Shown here: positions 63,723 through 64,000 of the stretch, piece after piece | How the letters are laid out: each line of letters begins with the position of its first letter | Numbering within the stretch: position 1 is the stretch's first letter | DNA from: Microbacterium sp. H83 | GTDB taxonomy: Bacteria > Actinomycetota > Actinomycetes > Actinomycetales > Microbacteriaceae | Reading direction: 5' to 3' | Assembly (NCBI RefSeq): GCF_001650405.1 | Contig: NZ_LWCU01000005.1 | Span: forward strand, 1 to 64,000 | DNA: 64,000 nucleotides | Notes under the pieces: generated by a model | Told to the model about the DNA's origin: nothing | Databases searched by the model: none | What the model saw: only the letters and a program-made list of their open reading frames with translations | Made by a program: the position numbers and the translations under genes

Positions 63723-64000
63723 TCAGCCGCGGAGGTCGCGGGCGCGCAGCGCCAGGGCCGACCCGGCGGCGAGCAGGAGTGCCAGGCCCCACGTGAGCGC
63801 GAGTCCGCCGGCATCCACGCCCTCGGCGAGCGGCGACTGCCGATAGACCCACGCGTAGGGGGACAGCGCGTTAAGCCAGTCGAGGTCGTCGGACTGCTTC
63901 GCGAGGGCCTGCAGGATGTACCCGAGCACGGCGATCCCGGCGCCGACGCCGGTCGCCCAGACGCGTCGCCCCGTGGCTGCACCGGCGAAGAGAGCGGCGG
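63723..64000 (-). CDS. ABC-2 permease, C-terminal part (gene runs off the window)
   Basis: The last 92 residues of a membrane protein open to the window edge. Two hydrophobic segments, RVWATGVGAGIAVLGYILQAL and ALTWGLALLLAAGSALALRARDLRG, flank DDLDWLNALSPYAWVYRQSPLAEGVD, the typical end of large actinobacterial export permeases (polyketide/antibiotic exporter type). Family assignment is from this tail only. Confidence 0.7.
   Translation of the reverse strand, partial: AALFAGAATGRRVWATGVGAGIAVLGYILQALAKQSDDLDWLNALSPYAWVYRQSPLAEGVDAGGLALTWGLALLLAAGSALALRARDLRG

Overview
The window comes from a GC-rich (about 70%) actinobacterium. The long-type ArgG, an OpuC-type osmoprotectant transporter, a Pr6Pr-family membrane protein, SAV_915-family and WXG-type proteins, a YhgE/Pip gene, small SCO4848-like and DUF427 proteins, and dense ATGA/GTGA gene overlaps all fit Microbacteriaceae, most likely Microbacterium or a close relative. 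This placement is inference; there is no rRNA or tRNA gene in the window to confirm it.

Layout. 0-9.7 kb: a lone AbiEi/DUF559-like gene set among palindromic repeats, an alpha/beta hydrolase, an MFS carrier, a membrane-anchored Ntn penicillin acylase, and a TetR / degenerate ABC protein / YhgE-Pip operon with a clear operator. 9.8-15 kb: argG, then an HxlR regulator divergent from an MFS exporter and a quinone reductase, then a ZIP transporter. 15-21.5 kb: a seven-gene MoxR / DUF58 / von Willebrand (Bat-like) operon. 21.6-25.5 kb: a four-gene WXG (type VII style) island lying between two nearly identical 325-bp copies of the 3' end of a Pr6Pr gene. 25.6-29.2 kb: a receptor-type class III cyclase homologue with altered catalytic residues, followed one base later by an MscS channel with a C-terminal cNMP-binding-like domain. 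29.4-40.3 kb: mostly housekeeping (DMT carrier, purA, lactonase, flavin oxidoreductase, DUF427, four-gene osmoprotectant ABC system, AI-2E-type membrane protein, chorismate mutase). 40.3-50.5 kb: a carbohydrate cluster (ROK repressor, sugar ABC importer, SIS isomerase, ROK kinase, PfkB kinase, class II aldolase, DeoR regulator) that reads as an amino-sugar (galactosamine/tagatose-phosphate type) catabolic pathway. 50.7-55.9 kb: a four-gene operon of a sigma factor, a small unknown protein, a cytoplasmic subtilase and a TPR-CHAT caspase-like protease. 56-60.3 kb: small proteins, a FUSC-family membrane protein and a GntR/ABC-2 export operon. 60.5-63.4 kb: a WXG / nuclease-toxin / duplicated immunity operon. 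The window ends inside an ABC-2 permease.

The most notable items are the CHAT-protease/subtilase/sigma operon, two WXG-type toxin loci that each carry a visible recent duplication scar, the paired cyclase-like receptor and cNMP-domain channel that both lack canonical ligand or metal residues, and a family of dispersed intergenic inverted repeats built on the core (A/T)TTCAGCA/TGCTGAAT.
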